A stretch of 64,000 nt of DNA from assembly GCA_905178155.1 (NCBI GenBank), contig CAJINV010000004.1:8145239-8209238 (forward strand), in the 5' to 3' direction. The translations under genes were made by a program, and so were the position numbers. Below the pieces are notes generated by a model, which had not been told where the DNA came from, did no database searches, and worked only from the letters and a program-made list of their open reading frames with translations. Of the stretch, positions 1 to 11,500 are shown one piece after another. The stretch comes from Amoebophrya sp. A120 (Eukaryota; Sar; Dinophyceae; Syndiniales; Amoebophryaceae). How positions within the stretch are numbered: the stretch's first letter is position 1; each line of letters opens with the position of its first letter.

Positions 1-12
1 TTGCAATGCATA
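1..12. mobile_element. Introner family A, 3' tail only
   Basis: The window opens inside an element: TTGCAATGCATA is the standard 3' end of family A. The rest, and the 5' duplication, lie outside the window. Confidence 0.7.
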
Positions 13-3000
13 GACCCAACGGCGAATCTGCTCGCCCCGTTACAAGAGCTGTTGGACTCGGGGAAAGTGCAGTGGCGACAGACGATCGAGGGCGAGATCT
101 GCGACCAAAGGGAGTACTTGCTGATGTCGGACGATAAAAATTCTATCACAGACGACAACCATGGCAGCAACAGCAACACCACAAAGTCTTTTTTAGAAAA
201 AAACGACAACACCTGCAATTTGGTTCAGATCCAAGACTACAAAACGTCATTGAACAAGCTCCCGACGAACCAGACCTTCGACATTTTACTTGCCGATTTC
301 CGCTACACGAACTGCGAAGAAGAGCTAGCTGTTATCGTAAGGAAAAATCCCCCCTCCCCATCTTGAAAAGAAAATTTGTGATGCTGATTTGTGACCACAA
401 ATCAGCTTTGTCTTGCGTACAAGGCAAACGGCACCCATGTGGCGCATTGGAAAGCGAGTCTGTCATCCGTTTTCGCCTATGGCAGACTTGTTTCCCATGC
501 TCATCTGCTAGCCGGGTGAGTAGTCACATGGGCTCAGAATCTGCCGGCAACCTGTTGCTGCAATACAAAGCTCATTTGTGTACACAAATCCAGCAACACA
601 AATTGTCTTTTGAATATGAGGTGGAGCTTTTTTCACTTTGATAGCCGCCCTCGCCTCCCGCTGCCACGGAGTTCTACTGCTCGCGACGCTGCATATCAAA
701 TGCAAATATGTCTGGGTCTGGAAACTTGTGATGCTAAAACGTGGATGATAGAAACAGTCCCGAATGCAACCCAGCATGACAACTTTCTAGAACGCTTTCT
801 CATAGGAAATCCGCATGAGAAACTGCGTTTTTGTATGTACAAAAGAGGCCGCGACTTTTGCTGGTTACGCAATACAGATTTCCTAGGTATCGAAAGCAAG
901 CATTACAAGTTCCAACCCTCCAGACCCAGACATATTTGCATTTGATACTGCACAAAGTCGAGCAGCTCCCCGGGTTCGAAAAGTCGGATTTGCTGGACAG
1001 CGTCCGCGCGGAGGCCCTCGGTTTTTTCACCTCCAATGGCGACCGGGAGCCGGAAAGGACGAAATCTATCAAATGCAAAAATGTCTGGGTCTGGGAGATC
1101 GCGAGACTTGTCATGCTACTCTGGCATGACACTGGAATCTGTGTTGCGTAGCCGCATAGAGCTCCTCTTCCTTGTCATGCAAAAACGCAGTTTCTCATGC
1201 GGAGGACGCAATTCAGAACCACGAAAAAACTTGTCATGCTTGGCAGCGCATTACAGCGTGCTCGCTATTCCTTTCCTTGCATCACAAGTTTCAAGACCCA
1301 GACATATTTGCAATGCATAAAGTCCCATTGGAGACGAATGCGGGCGAAGGGGGTGGCGCACTTGGAGAAGCAAACGATCCACAAACACCAGTTTTTCCGC
1401 AGTTACCTTTATCAAATGCAAATATGTCTGGTTCTGGAAGGGTGTAAGTTGTAATGCTGCATTTGGATTCCAAAAAAAATCTGTGTTGCAGGAATAGCAA
1501 AAGGGGTGCGTTTTTTGCCACGCGGAGGGAGTATTTCTCATGCAGTATGGGCATCAGAAAGCCGTCACAATATCTGTGACGCTAGGGCATGCATCACAGA
1601 CATCGCCGGTGATACAAAATGTGCATGACAAACTTCCAGACCCAGACATGTTTGCAAGGTCAGTTCAAATTTCAGTACATAGTTCCTCTCATGCTCCATG
1701 TCATAAATGCTTCCCGATAAATCGATGATCTAGTAGTACTTTACTTTATTTACCTATAGCTCATGATGATTCTTACCCGAATGCTATAATAGTTGTTAAT
1801 CTAGTTTTTAATGCGCATTTGGGGGAAGGGTCATGAACGGTAGTAGTGTCAGCGAATAGTAGTGAGCATGCACCCACGGTGTGCTATTCGCACGGCCATG
1901 GCACTACTGCGCGAGCACCCACAGGCTCCCAGGTGCCTAGCGCTTTGGCCAGCGTAGCACCTCGGTAGAGCTTGCGGGACCCCGTGGGCAGAAGTTCATA
2001 GCACCCAATTTGTACGTTGCGCAAGTGATATTATAAGTAGTAATAGTTAGTTCCACCGGTGGACATATTAGCATGCTTAATCTCTCTCTAAATAGTGCAA
2101 ACACGTAGTTCTCTTTTATTTTCTTTCTTCATAAAGTTCAAGTCGTTCTCTTCCCTGTGCTGTACCAAGGTCTTGTTTCCAGACAAAACACCAGACATGT
2201 TTGCAATGCATAACCTCTCTGTCTGGGCGAAACAAGAATTCGCGGAAACGATCAAAAAGAACTACTCCCCCACGACAGAGGACAACTTCGACAGTTTGGT
2301 TCCCGACTTTGACAATGCAAATGACGAGTTATTCCTCTCCCGCCAGGGCTCGGCGGTTTCCGATTTGTACCGGGAAAAATCCGGGATGGTATCCGGAGGA
2401 AAAACGTCCCCACCCAGAGAGTCCTCAAGCTGGGGATTTTGCAGTACGCAAACCCACAGGATTTGGCTGTCGGGCATGACAAGTTTGGGTCTCTTGTGTA
2501 GATAGTCGTGGGTGGCTAGTTCTGAGGTCACATCACAAATCTAGCTCCTTATCCTGATTAGCGCAGGAGTCCTGCGCTAAAAAACATAGGAGTCATGCAT
2601 ATTTGGGACTTTGTCCTGCGGCAGGACAAAGTCCCAAATATGCATGACAATAAATCTGGGGTGGGGACGTAGTTTTTCCCAACGATAGGTGGCTGCTGCT
2701 GTTGGTCAACAAGTGAATCACAACCAGCAAACGACCGTGTACTACCAGGACGACAGCATTCTCGCCAGCTACTACGAGTTTCACTTTGGAAAAGTCCTCC
2801 CCCTCCGCGTCCCTAACTTCCCCGCGGCGACGTCTTCCTTTTGCTTGGAAATGTGCGAGAAATACGGTTCGAAATTGAATCTCGCGATGGACGCGGGTTG
2901 CGGGCCGGGGAGGTCGGCCTTTGAACTGCTTGCCGGAACAAGGGGTGGTGGAAACAGTGGCACCAACGGGTTTGCGAAGGTGGAAGCGTTCGATTACGCG

Positions 3001-4037
3001 GAAGGGTTTGTGGACATGCTGAAGCAGGAGCAGGCGAGGCTCGGTATTCCGGAAGAAAGATTGGCATCCTACCAGGGCGACGCGCATCTGTTGGCGGAGA
3101 TCTGCAAGAACCCGTATTGGATTTTTTTTTTGCTGTAAGTTTTCGGTAGGCTTTTTGTCTTTGTCATGCAAGAATTGCATGTTGGGTCGTCTTTCTGTTG
3201 CGGGAACTCCAATACACGTAAAAAAACAGCCTCGGCACCTACGATCTAGTCTCCGGCTGCAACTTGATTGACCGATTACACGATCCAATGCAGTATTTGC
3301 AAGCGTGCAAGAAGTTGGTGAATCCTGACAAAGGACTCATCATTCACTGCTCACCGTACACCTGTTATGCAAGCAGAGGAATAGGATTTTGTACCGGACT
3401 GTCCGGTACATTAGAGTAAAGAAAGAAATTGTCCGACAATTCCTTTCTTGACTTTGTCATGCATAAAACCATCGGCTTGCGACTTTGTTATGACGCAGTG
3501 ATCCGTGATACGCATTCTGTTTTCCAAAACTTCGTGGCAAAACGCATCACAATAAGACAATTTATGACGTCTCCGAACAAAATCCTCCCTCCCGCCCCCG
3601 TCATACTCCGAAGCCCGAGCATACGGAGATCGAGAAGTGGGTCGGCGGGAAATTCACGCCCCAGATGGAGAAGTTGTTCACCGAGCAGGCGTTGCAGGAG
3701 TTTATGGAGAAGGATAACGAATTTAAGCTTGTCGAAACCCGCAAGATCCCCTTTGTCATCCCCGATACGGATGGCTCATTTCAATATCGCAAGAAAAAAC
3801 TGCTTCACTGTAAACTTGTAATGCAGAAAATGGATCTGAGAAGTATCTGTCTTGGTACATATGCAAGACAATGGATTTTCACCTGTGTTTTTCATTAGGA
3901 ATCTCGCATGGCAAATTTTCTCGGTGCTGTAGAACAAACTTGTGATGCAAAACTTGCAAAACCCTTACAGTGTAACACTTTTTCCGTGCGATATTCAATT
4001 TACGTTCTCGAACGCCACGGTTTTTCAGCGGATATAG
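1..4037 (+). CDS. OvoA-like C-terminal methyltransferase domain protein, 5' end outside window
   Basis: Exons read at 13-332, 649-693, 953-1066, 1325-1409, 2218-2389, 2693-3113, 3230-3365, 3611-3784 and 3999-4037; joined, they stay open to TAG at 4035. The last ~300 residues are a class I SAM-dependent methyltransferase: YYEFHFG at the entry, SAM loop AMDAGCGPGR, NLIDRLHDP, SPYT, EKWVGG and a terminal SNATVF. This order and spacing match the C-terminal domain of the ovothiol synthase OvoA family, thought to N-methylate 4-mercaptohistidine. Upstream lies a second methyltransferase-like beta4-beta5 stretch (FDILLADFRY then GVLLLATLH), so two such domains may be fused. No sulfoxide-synthase motifs are visible, but the N-terminus is cut off. 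One intron is canonical (3114-3229); the others are introners. The domain call is firm, the substrate is inference. Confidence 0.75.
333..643. mobile_element. Introner family C, 311 bp
   Basis: It starts TATCGTAAGGAAAAATCC and ends in a degenerate copy TTTGATA. Flanks GCTGT/GCCGC (3 of 5 identical). Removing it plus one 5-mer keeps the methyltransferase frame open. Confidence 0.85.
694..947. mobile_element. Introner family A, 254 bp
   Basis: Ends TATCAAATGCAAATATG and CATATTTGCATTTGATA are inverted repeats; identical CTGCA on both sides. Exact removal joins LLLAT to LHKVE. Confidence 0.92.
1067..1319. mobile_element. Introner family A, 253 bp
   Basis: Family A inverted ends (3' end TTTGCAATGCATA). 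Flanks AAATC/AAGTC. Exact removal keeps the frame (ERTKSHWRR). Confidence 0.9.
1410..2212. mobile_element. Introner family A, 803 bp, with a nested insertion
   Basis: Starts TATCAAATGC and ends TTTGCAATGCATA; flanks ACCTT/ACCTC. It is about 550 bp longer than its relatives because a second sequence (1657-2205) sits in its 3' end. Exact removal still restores the frame (RSYLSVWAK). Confidence 0.85.
1657..2205. mobile_element. 549-bp insertion nested in an introner
   Basis: The 15-bp string CCAGACATGTTTGCA, part of the host introner's 3' end, occurs at 1642-1656 and again at 2191-2205, bracketing DNA absent from all other family A copies. This looks like an insertion with a 15-bp target duplication, of retroposon type. 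No ORF, poly-A tail or tRNA-like box was recognised. Confidence 0.65.
2390..2687. mobile_element. Introner family B, 298 bp, with hairpin
   Basis: Starts TATCCGGAGGAAAAACGTCC and ends in GGGGACGTAGTTTTTCC...GATA. Flanks GATGG/GGTGG. Exact removal joins EKSG to VAAAVG. It carries the 27-bp hairpin at 2593-2647. Confidence 0.87.
2593..2647. repeat. Perfect 27-bp inverted repeat with 1-nt loop
   Basis: Arms 2593-2619 and 2621-2647 are exact reverse complements around G2620, within the family B introner. Each arm ends with TCATGCAT/ATGCATGA, the motif common to all introner families. Confidence 0.95.
3366..3605. mobile_element. Degenerate introner, about 240 bp
   Basis: Runs from TATGCAAGCAG to CATA, with no clear long inverted ends and no matching 5-bp flanks. 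Removing it plus 5 nt gives SPYTCKPEHTEIEKWVGG, the exact spacing expected for OvoA-type methyltransferases. Contains the palindrome GTACCGGAC-T-GTCCGGTAC (3391-3409) and a 15-bp hairpin with one mismatch (3420-3449). Confidence 0.55.
3785..3993. mobile_element. Introner family D, 209 bp
   Basis: Ends TATCGCAAGAAAAAACTG and CACTTTTTCCGTGCGATA are inverted; identical TTCAA flanks. Exact removal gives GSFQFTFSNATVF, the end of the methyltransferase domain. Sister copy at 55471-55680. Confidence 0.9.
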
Positions 4038-5233
4038 ATTATCGTCGGTTTCGTGGTTTGTTTATTTAGTAATTACTTACGTATTTTCTGAGTTGAGTAT
4101 TGTGACTGCAATCGGCATCCTCCACGTCCTGCTGCTTGCGGCCTATGCTGGTATGGAACAGGAACTTTTTGGCCTCGACTCGTGTGCAGGAGTAGAATCT
4201 CTCGATTATGTGAATGTACTAAATGGTAGGAACGCATTTGTTTAGGAATTATGAAAAGAGCACAAATTTATACTTTTGCCTCCGTGGAAGAAAACTAGGA
4301 CGATCGTGCCTTGATGCACTGGATCGTTTTTTTTACCGCGATAGAATCCAGTTTCACTTCTTTTTTCCGACATGTTTTTTCCTCTCAATGATCGCACTAA
4401 ACAATATACTCACTGCCAAGTAATTATCCTCCGTCCTGCGCTTCGATATTAATAACTCTGATTGAATACCGTTTTCCATCGATAAGACTTAGATTATCCA
4501 ATCTCGATATTATTGGCCACCAGTTTTAGACTCCTCCAGGCAATAACGGCCTCGAGGTACGTAGTTGCGAAGGTACATATGTCCCTGTATACATGCGGTT
4601 GCAGGTCAATAACCGTTCAAAAAAACATAGGAAGTCATGGCTCGCAAGTCTAAAACGCAGGTGTAGTAACTTGTCATGCTGGGAAAATACTACAGCGGAC
4701 CGCCTGGTGTTGACTTCGGCATGGAACTTCAACGTCAAGGTAACTTCAAGTCGAATTTTTTCGTAGGGAAGATTGCTACTCTGAGATGAATTTGTGGTTG
4801 TGGGAACCGTCATTGGGGTATCTTTAACTTGTATCTCACTTCAACATACAAGATGTTTGATGAAAATCAAAACTCCTGTCCTATGCAGGAGCTTTCATCT
4901 CAGCACATATTTACTTCGTTGTTCCAAAATGCGACTCGGATGGTCGAGAAAATCTTTTCGTTCTTGGTTCGATTCACTGACAATTGAGATCACAAATGAA
5001 TTCGCTCTCCGTAAAGCTTTTCTGCTGCTGGGTTCCGAAAATAAATGCATCCATTTCAAAGACCGCCACACTCTCAACATCGATGTAAATGCGTAGCGCG
5101 TATAGATCGACCTTGCTATTCGCACCGGTTGTAAGGAGATCACGACGCATGATCTGTGATGCAAGTTCATGTGGTCCTTAGCATGCTGATTCGAAATGTT
5201 TTTGATATTTGCATTGCATGTTGGAACCTTTTC

Positions 5234-5255
5234 AACGTAGCCATTTTCGCCCAAG
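5234..5255 (+). other. Spliced-leader-like 22-nt relic
   Basis: ACGTAGCCATTTTCGCCCAAG (from 5235, preceded by A) matches the dinoflagellate spliced leader DCCGUAGCCAUUUUGGCUCAAG at 19 of 22 positions, on the same strand as the gene that starts 330 nt downstream. It is not followed by GT, so it is more like a relic from a retroposed trans-spliced mRNA than an SL RNA gene. Confidence 0.4.
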
Positions 5256-5282
5256 GCCCGCCAGGATTCAAGTCACAGAATC

Positions 5283-5396
5283 TCATCTATGATAGTTGCA
5301 ATCAATTTTAGTGGTATACCTAACTTAAGTACCTATCGCAGAGTCGCATCTACGATAGTTGCAATCAATTTTAGTGGTACACCTAACTTACGTACC
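5283..5396. repeat. Two direct copies of a 50-bp unit, 64-bp period
   Basis: 5283-5332 and 5347-5396 share GATAGTTGCAATCAATTTTA and flanking sequence with about three mismatches. Function unknown. Confidence 0.85.
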
Positions 5397-5582
5397 CTGC
5401 TCGCTGGGGGAGCATATCCAATTCAACGCACAACGGGACGGCAAACCTCTTCAATTTGTAAAGCGCATTTCCTGTCAAACTCAAAGAGCTGCTACGCGTT
5501 CTATATCAGATCGAGGCGGCCTCGACCAATTTGCTTACTCCGTACGTATCTACAAGGTTCTTGATATTGTATATAAGTAATC

Positions 5583-8500
5583 ATGTGTGTGCCTTTCTAT
5601 CTATACTTTGTAAGTCCTATGGCGGTAGCCGCTTCCACCGTTTATGCTTCGGCGTCGGCTTTCCCTTGGGATGATCATGGCGGTGTGGAACCAGGCGAAG
5701 CCTTCGATTGTAACGCTGCGGCTTTTGCTGCGGGGAGCGTGCTACGGGAGTATCTGGTCCGCTTCACGACCAAGTCTTCAGCATCGTCGTCCTCGTCTAC
5801 TACTACTTTGACATCTTTCCCTTTTGTACAACAACTGGGGACCAGCTCCAGGCCCGTGACGTCAACACCCTCGACCCCCACTACACAATCTTCTATCGTA
5901 AGGAAAATAATTAAATCCCCCCTCCCCATATCGCAATTTCCTGATGCTGCAATTATTGGCCCAACAGACTAGACGTTTGCCATGCTCAGCGCCTAGCCCA
6001 AAACGACCTCTCTACTCCTCAGGCTTAGTATAGGCCTTTACTACTCTCCAGCAAGGCAAAAAATTTTGCGACAACGTTATATTTAATACAACTGCTGCGT
6101 CAGCAGGAGATGAAACTTCGTTTTGATAGTACGGGTAGGGGGGAGCGGGAAAAATTTTCCTTTTGATACTACCAAGAGCAGCTACCTTGGCATTTCTATC
6201 GCAGTCGCTGCCGCCTCAGCTCGTGGACGATCTCAACAACTATCCTGATTAAGAACGTACCCACACCAGAGTCAAGATGGGATTTTTGCAACACAAACCT
6301 AGGAGTTTTGGGAGTCACGCATAACAAGTTTCAGTCCGTAAGGTAGTGCAAGTTAGCAAGGAAAGCCGCATCACAAATCGATCTGCTGATCCTGTTTACA
6401 GCATTACAAGTTCCCAAACACGCTTGAAAATGCCTGTCATGGGGTTGCGCATCACAAATGTTCCTGTCATGGCAAATCTGCATGACAACTCTGGTGTGGG
6501 TACGTTTTTACTCAGGATAACAACCGTCCCTTGTTTAGGGAAGTCGGCACCTTCGCGGACCAGGACCGGACGTCGTATGCAAATGCTGGCGCTCACCAGG
6601 ACCAGGACCTAACCTCTATCGACGACCAACTCGCAGCTGAGACACTGGTGTTGCGAATGGGTGTTCTCGTCCGAGAAAAGCTGCCGAGTGTCCTCCTGTC
6701 CGCGAAGATATGGGGAACGTCGTGGTCGGGGGTGATTATAGAAGACGACTCTACGAGTGGAGAGGCGTCGGGAGACGAGAGCAGCCGCGGCCCTCGCGGT
6801 ATCGAAAGGAAAAATCCCTGACCCTCCCCATATCAAAACGGGATTTCTGATGCTGGATTTTTTGTGTACTACACAAATCAGCTTTGTGTTTGTACTTATT
6901 GTAGAGAGGCACTGCAGCCAGATCCCCCGGCTAGGCAGGGGCGCATGGGTCTAGTTTTTCAGCATGACAAACGGCTCCCCTTTGGGCCGAACAGCATGGA
7001 AAGTCGCTCTCTTAATGGGGCGGAAGGCTTCTGCCCTTGTCTTTCTGCAAGATAAACGCGATGTGTGGCCTCAAGTCAGCGAGGCAAATTTTCGGACACG
7101 GGACTTTCAAATATGGGGAGGGGGATTTTTTCTTACGATACGCGGCTTGCCATCTTCTGCAGGTGATTACGGTTGTGCCGCCGGTAATCCCCCCTCTCCA
7201 TATCGAAAACGAAATTTGTGATACTGTATTTGCGTACACAAATAATGCTAGAAGGCCAAGAAACGCAGCTGTGGCCGCCTCGTTTGCAGACAATTTGTCA
7301 TGCTGTTTCCCACTTCCAGCTGCCCCCTGTCATGCTGAAGATGCAAGGCTTTCCAACGCTAGTAACCCACCACAGTCCGCATCTTTTCCCTTTTAGCATG
7401 ACAAAGCTGATTTGTGGCCACATATCTGCATCACAAGTTTCTAGTTTGAGACAGGTAGTTCAAGTTCGCTACGGCGGGCCGCTTTGCTGTCCCCAGAGGA
7501 GACGTACCTCGACGTCAGTAGCATCCCCGAAATGCCTTTTGAACCGTCGTGCACGCGGCTGCTACACTGTCAAGAACGCGCCCGCCAGCACACAAATCAA
7601 CAAGCCGGTCAGGTTCAGGCGGTCGCTCTGGCGACGACCACCCGCCGCCGCACCGACGAGTACGAGCGAGACGAACACATCAGCAGGAGCAACATCACGC
7701 GCTCCGTCCGGCAAGTGCAGGTGCGGCCGCACGGGCGCCCGGGTAGTAGAAGTCGAAGGCGAACAAGCCTTCGCAATTCTAAAGCGGCCTTGGCAAATGC
7801 AATGCTTCGTGAGGTTGTGAGCGTTGTCGTGGGGGACGCGTGGGCCGCACTCAGTGTTGAGGCGACCAACCCTGTAACGCTTGAGGCCGTGGTCGGTTCG
7901 GCGCGGAAGCTGCGCGCATTTCTCCGGGCGGTGGCCGCGCTGTTCTTCACGGCCGAGTGGAGAGTCTCGATGCACCGCGGGACCCAAAAACAAGAACAAG
8001 AACAACGCAACATCCTAGACGACGCAGAAGTCCTTGCAGACCGCGTGAAGGCTGACCTCCTCGGCGCTCTTGCATTCGCAGACACGACGCTCGTTTTCAA
8101 CCCCGATAACAAGCTGACGCGAGGCATCCGCGGTCCGCAGAGATGGACCGGCTCAGCCACCAGAAGCGTTGTCTGGAAATACCAAAAATTGTTGAACAGG
8201 ACAGGCTATCAAGTGCAAATATGTCTGGGTCTGGAAGGATGCATGTTTGATGTTGTCATGCTTGATATCTAGCATGACTCTTCAATCTGTCCTGCGCGTT
8301 ACTTACTTACCCAAGAGCCCCATTTTGATCTTTCTGTCATAGAGAAATGCAGTCTGTCATGCAGAATAGGCAACACCTAGAACAAGCTCAGAAACTTGTC
8401 ATGCTGGGCCAGCACTTGTGGCTTCCTCATGATAAGGACCACGACACCCAGCATCACAAGTTTATTTTCCAGACCCAGACATTTTTGCATTTGATACAGG

Positions 8501-11500
8501 CCGCTCCGCTCCTTCGGGGAGCGGGCTCCCATGCTGGGCGACGGTTTCACAAGTCCAGGTGTGGGCGGCAGATTTCCGTCGGAGGTATTCACAGGCAGCG
8601 CTACGCGCTGCAGGAAGCTACGGACTATACGTTGCGCCACCTGATATTGTCCACGCGTGCGCGGCTAAAGATCCGGCATTCCGGCTGCGCTTTTCCGACG
8701 TCGGCCGTGCTGGAGAGCTGGTCCCAGGTCGCGCGGGTCCAGGTGGACCAGGGCCGCATTATCAAGTTGCCACCTTCTTGTTCGGCGCCGCAGCCGAGCA
8801 GCCGCTCAGCGTGAGCCACTTCACGCAGAGGTTGGCAAGGCTAGAGCGAGAAGAGGTAAAAAACCGCGCCGCGGTCCCCGGTCTGGTCGGCTCTTCGCCT
8901 ACTAGTACTTGTTCCGGCACAGCTTCTAGACGCTTACCAGGGCCGCCAGGGAGGTCGCGGAGGTCTCGGTCTCCCCAGCCGCGAAAGCGAAGCACAGAAG
9001 TGCTATCCTGTTGTAAAAACGCCCCCACCTCCCCAGAGTTGCATGCTGAAAATATTTCTCAACATGCGGAGCCCGCCCATGAGAGGCATTTATTTCTAGT
9101 CCTCGTGTTTCGGAATTTGTCATGCTCCAATCATCATGATTATATGCTAGATCTGTGATGCCGCTGAAGTAGCTAAACACAGAAACTACACTACGAGGCG
9201 AAACTTGTCATGCATAACCCCCAAGACTTGGAGATTTGTGTTGCAAATTTCCCATCTTGACTCTGGTGTGGGGACGTTTTTCCTCAGGATAAGTGCCTCA
9301 AGTTCTTCACCACCTCGCCGGAAAAGTGCTGAACACCTTCGCCCAACTCCTATGGATTGTAAAAATGTCTGGGTCTGGAAGATTGCGAGATTTGTCATGC
9401 ATATTTCGGATCACGCAAATGGCGTCTGATGCAGGCAAAAGCATCACAGGTTTTGCGCACGCCTCATGATGCCTGTAGTCCCGCATGAGAAACTTCCTAC
9501 TTGCGTGCCAAGAAATGGACAGCTCCTGGTGCTCATGCAACACAAATCCAGAGTTTGCATCACAACAGTAGTTCCAACCCTTCCAGACCCAGGCATTTTT
9601 ACATTTGATAACTCCGAGTGGAGTCTTACGTCCAGAGTGAGTGGTCCGAACTATCCTGGACGGAGAACCTTTCGCCAGGAGAGCGCGTGAAGGCTGCGAG
9701 AAAGGTTGAGGAGAATCTCGGGGGGCTGCTTCAGGCATACCTGGGAGATGAAAATGCTTCTGGATTCCTCGACGAGAAAAAAATCATGTACGGGCTGATC
9801 TACCTCGACCGAGTGCTCGACAAGTACCGATGTGATCTGACCGGAGACGACGATGACGAGGACAGCAGGGGTAGCACTTCTAGCAGGGATCCTCACGACG
9901 AGGCGGATCGTTTGCGCGAAGAGGAAGACATAGATATCAAAGGGATTGTAGCAAAGTCGGACGCCCGCATAAAAAAAGAGTTGGAAGCTAGAGGAGCAGC
10001 ATATGCAGCTGCACAACGTGAACTTGGAGAAGAGGAAGTAATGCGGGAAGTATCGTAAGAAAAAATCCCATATTTTTGAAAAGCTTTGTTTCCGAAGATT
10101 TGCGTTGCTCCTTTGAGGTCAGAATAAACCGCCTTTGTCTTGCAAGAAGACAAGGGCAAGTAGCAGCTTCCGCCCTATTCAGAAAGTGATTTGTCATGCT
10201 GTCCGGCCTGAAGGGGGGCCGTTTTCCATGCTGAACAACTAGACCCATCAGCTCTCACCTAGCCTGGGAACCTGGCCGCAATGCCTCTCTGCAGTACTAG
10301 TACAAAGCTGATTTGTGTACACAAATCCAGCAGCAGAAGTTCCGTTTTGATATAAAGAGGGGGGATTTTTGCTTTCGATAAGAAGTAGGAGGACTACATG
10401 CCCCCGGTGAAGCTGCTGCGCACGAGGGGGCCGCCGCCGCGTCTCGGCTGCAGACAGCACGGCAAGGTCTTGGGCTATCATTTGTAAAAACGTCCCCACG
10501 AGGACCCCAGAATCAAGTTGGGGAAGATTTTGCGACACAAACCTTGAAGTTTTGGGAACTACTACCACGCGTGACAAAGTGCAGGCTGTAGTGTAGTGCA
10601 GTTTAGCAAGGAAAGCCGCATAGCAAATCCATCTACTCATCCTGTTTACAGCATTACAAGTTCCAAAACACCATTGGAAATGCCTCTCATCATCAGGATG
10701 CGCATTACAAACGCTTTTGTGCTTGCAGACATCTCTGGGGTGGGGATGTTTTTACACAGGATTTGGGCGAGGTGATTTTTACACAGAAGATGGCCTCGAC
10801 GACGATGGTGCAGCCTCCGACATCTCGTCCTCTGCAGCGGCTAGTCACAGCGAAAAGCATGGAACTCTTGCTACCGTGCGGTTTCGGCAATTGGTCACAG
10901 ATTGGAGCCGCGCCTTTCCGCAGCGCGAACGGAGTGGGGCGACCCGCTGGACAGAAGTTCTTGTTGATGGTGTTCCTAGGACCACCACCACCTCCAGCAC
11001 TGCACGAGATGAGCCTGCTCCTCCTGGGAATACTCATGATCATGCTGATCGGGATCACGCTGCCAAGATGAAGAACATGGCGGGATCATTAGGCTTTCTG
11101 CTTTTGCCTCCAGGCTCTCGTGTCGTTGAGCCTGGACGAACTGCCGCGTTTGAAGCGGACGAACAAGTAGAGGGAAACCACGGCGAGCAGGATGTTGAAA
11201 CTACTAGCACGCGTCTAATGCGGGAGGGGCTAAACCACCCGACGGGCGGGGCCGGGGCCGTTGCGCGACGACCAGCACCTTCTGCCGACTACTCCGCTCG
11301 CCTGCTTCTGGACGTCAGAAGGCAGCTTCTAGGACTCCACCCTTCTCGTGCACCAGCGGGTCTCGAAGTAGAACAAGAACTACATGCTGAGACGTTGAGG
11401 GATCGAAAAAAGCCGCAGTCTGCGGGGGAAGAGTTCGGAATTGGAATTCTCCTGCATCCGGAGCTAGAAGTGGCTCTGCTGGCACTCAGTTTGGCCTTTC

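Larger units (their letters stand above)
4038..5582. other. Intergenic region
   Basis: No convincing gene. AT-rich with many stops. Holds a 50-bp direct repeat (5283-5396) and the spliced-leader-like relic (5234-5255) upstream of the next gene. A minus-strand ORF at 4526-4813 has no recognisable features. Confidence 0.6.

Noticed and set aside
508-1554. Many ORFs on both strands encoding recurrent peptides such as LPDPDIFAFD and KCKNVWVWK
   Set aside because: These peptides are translations of the family A terminal repeats, not protein domains; the ORFs cross exon-element borders.
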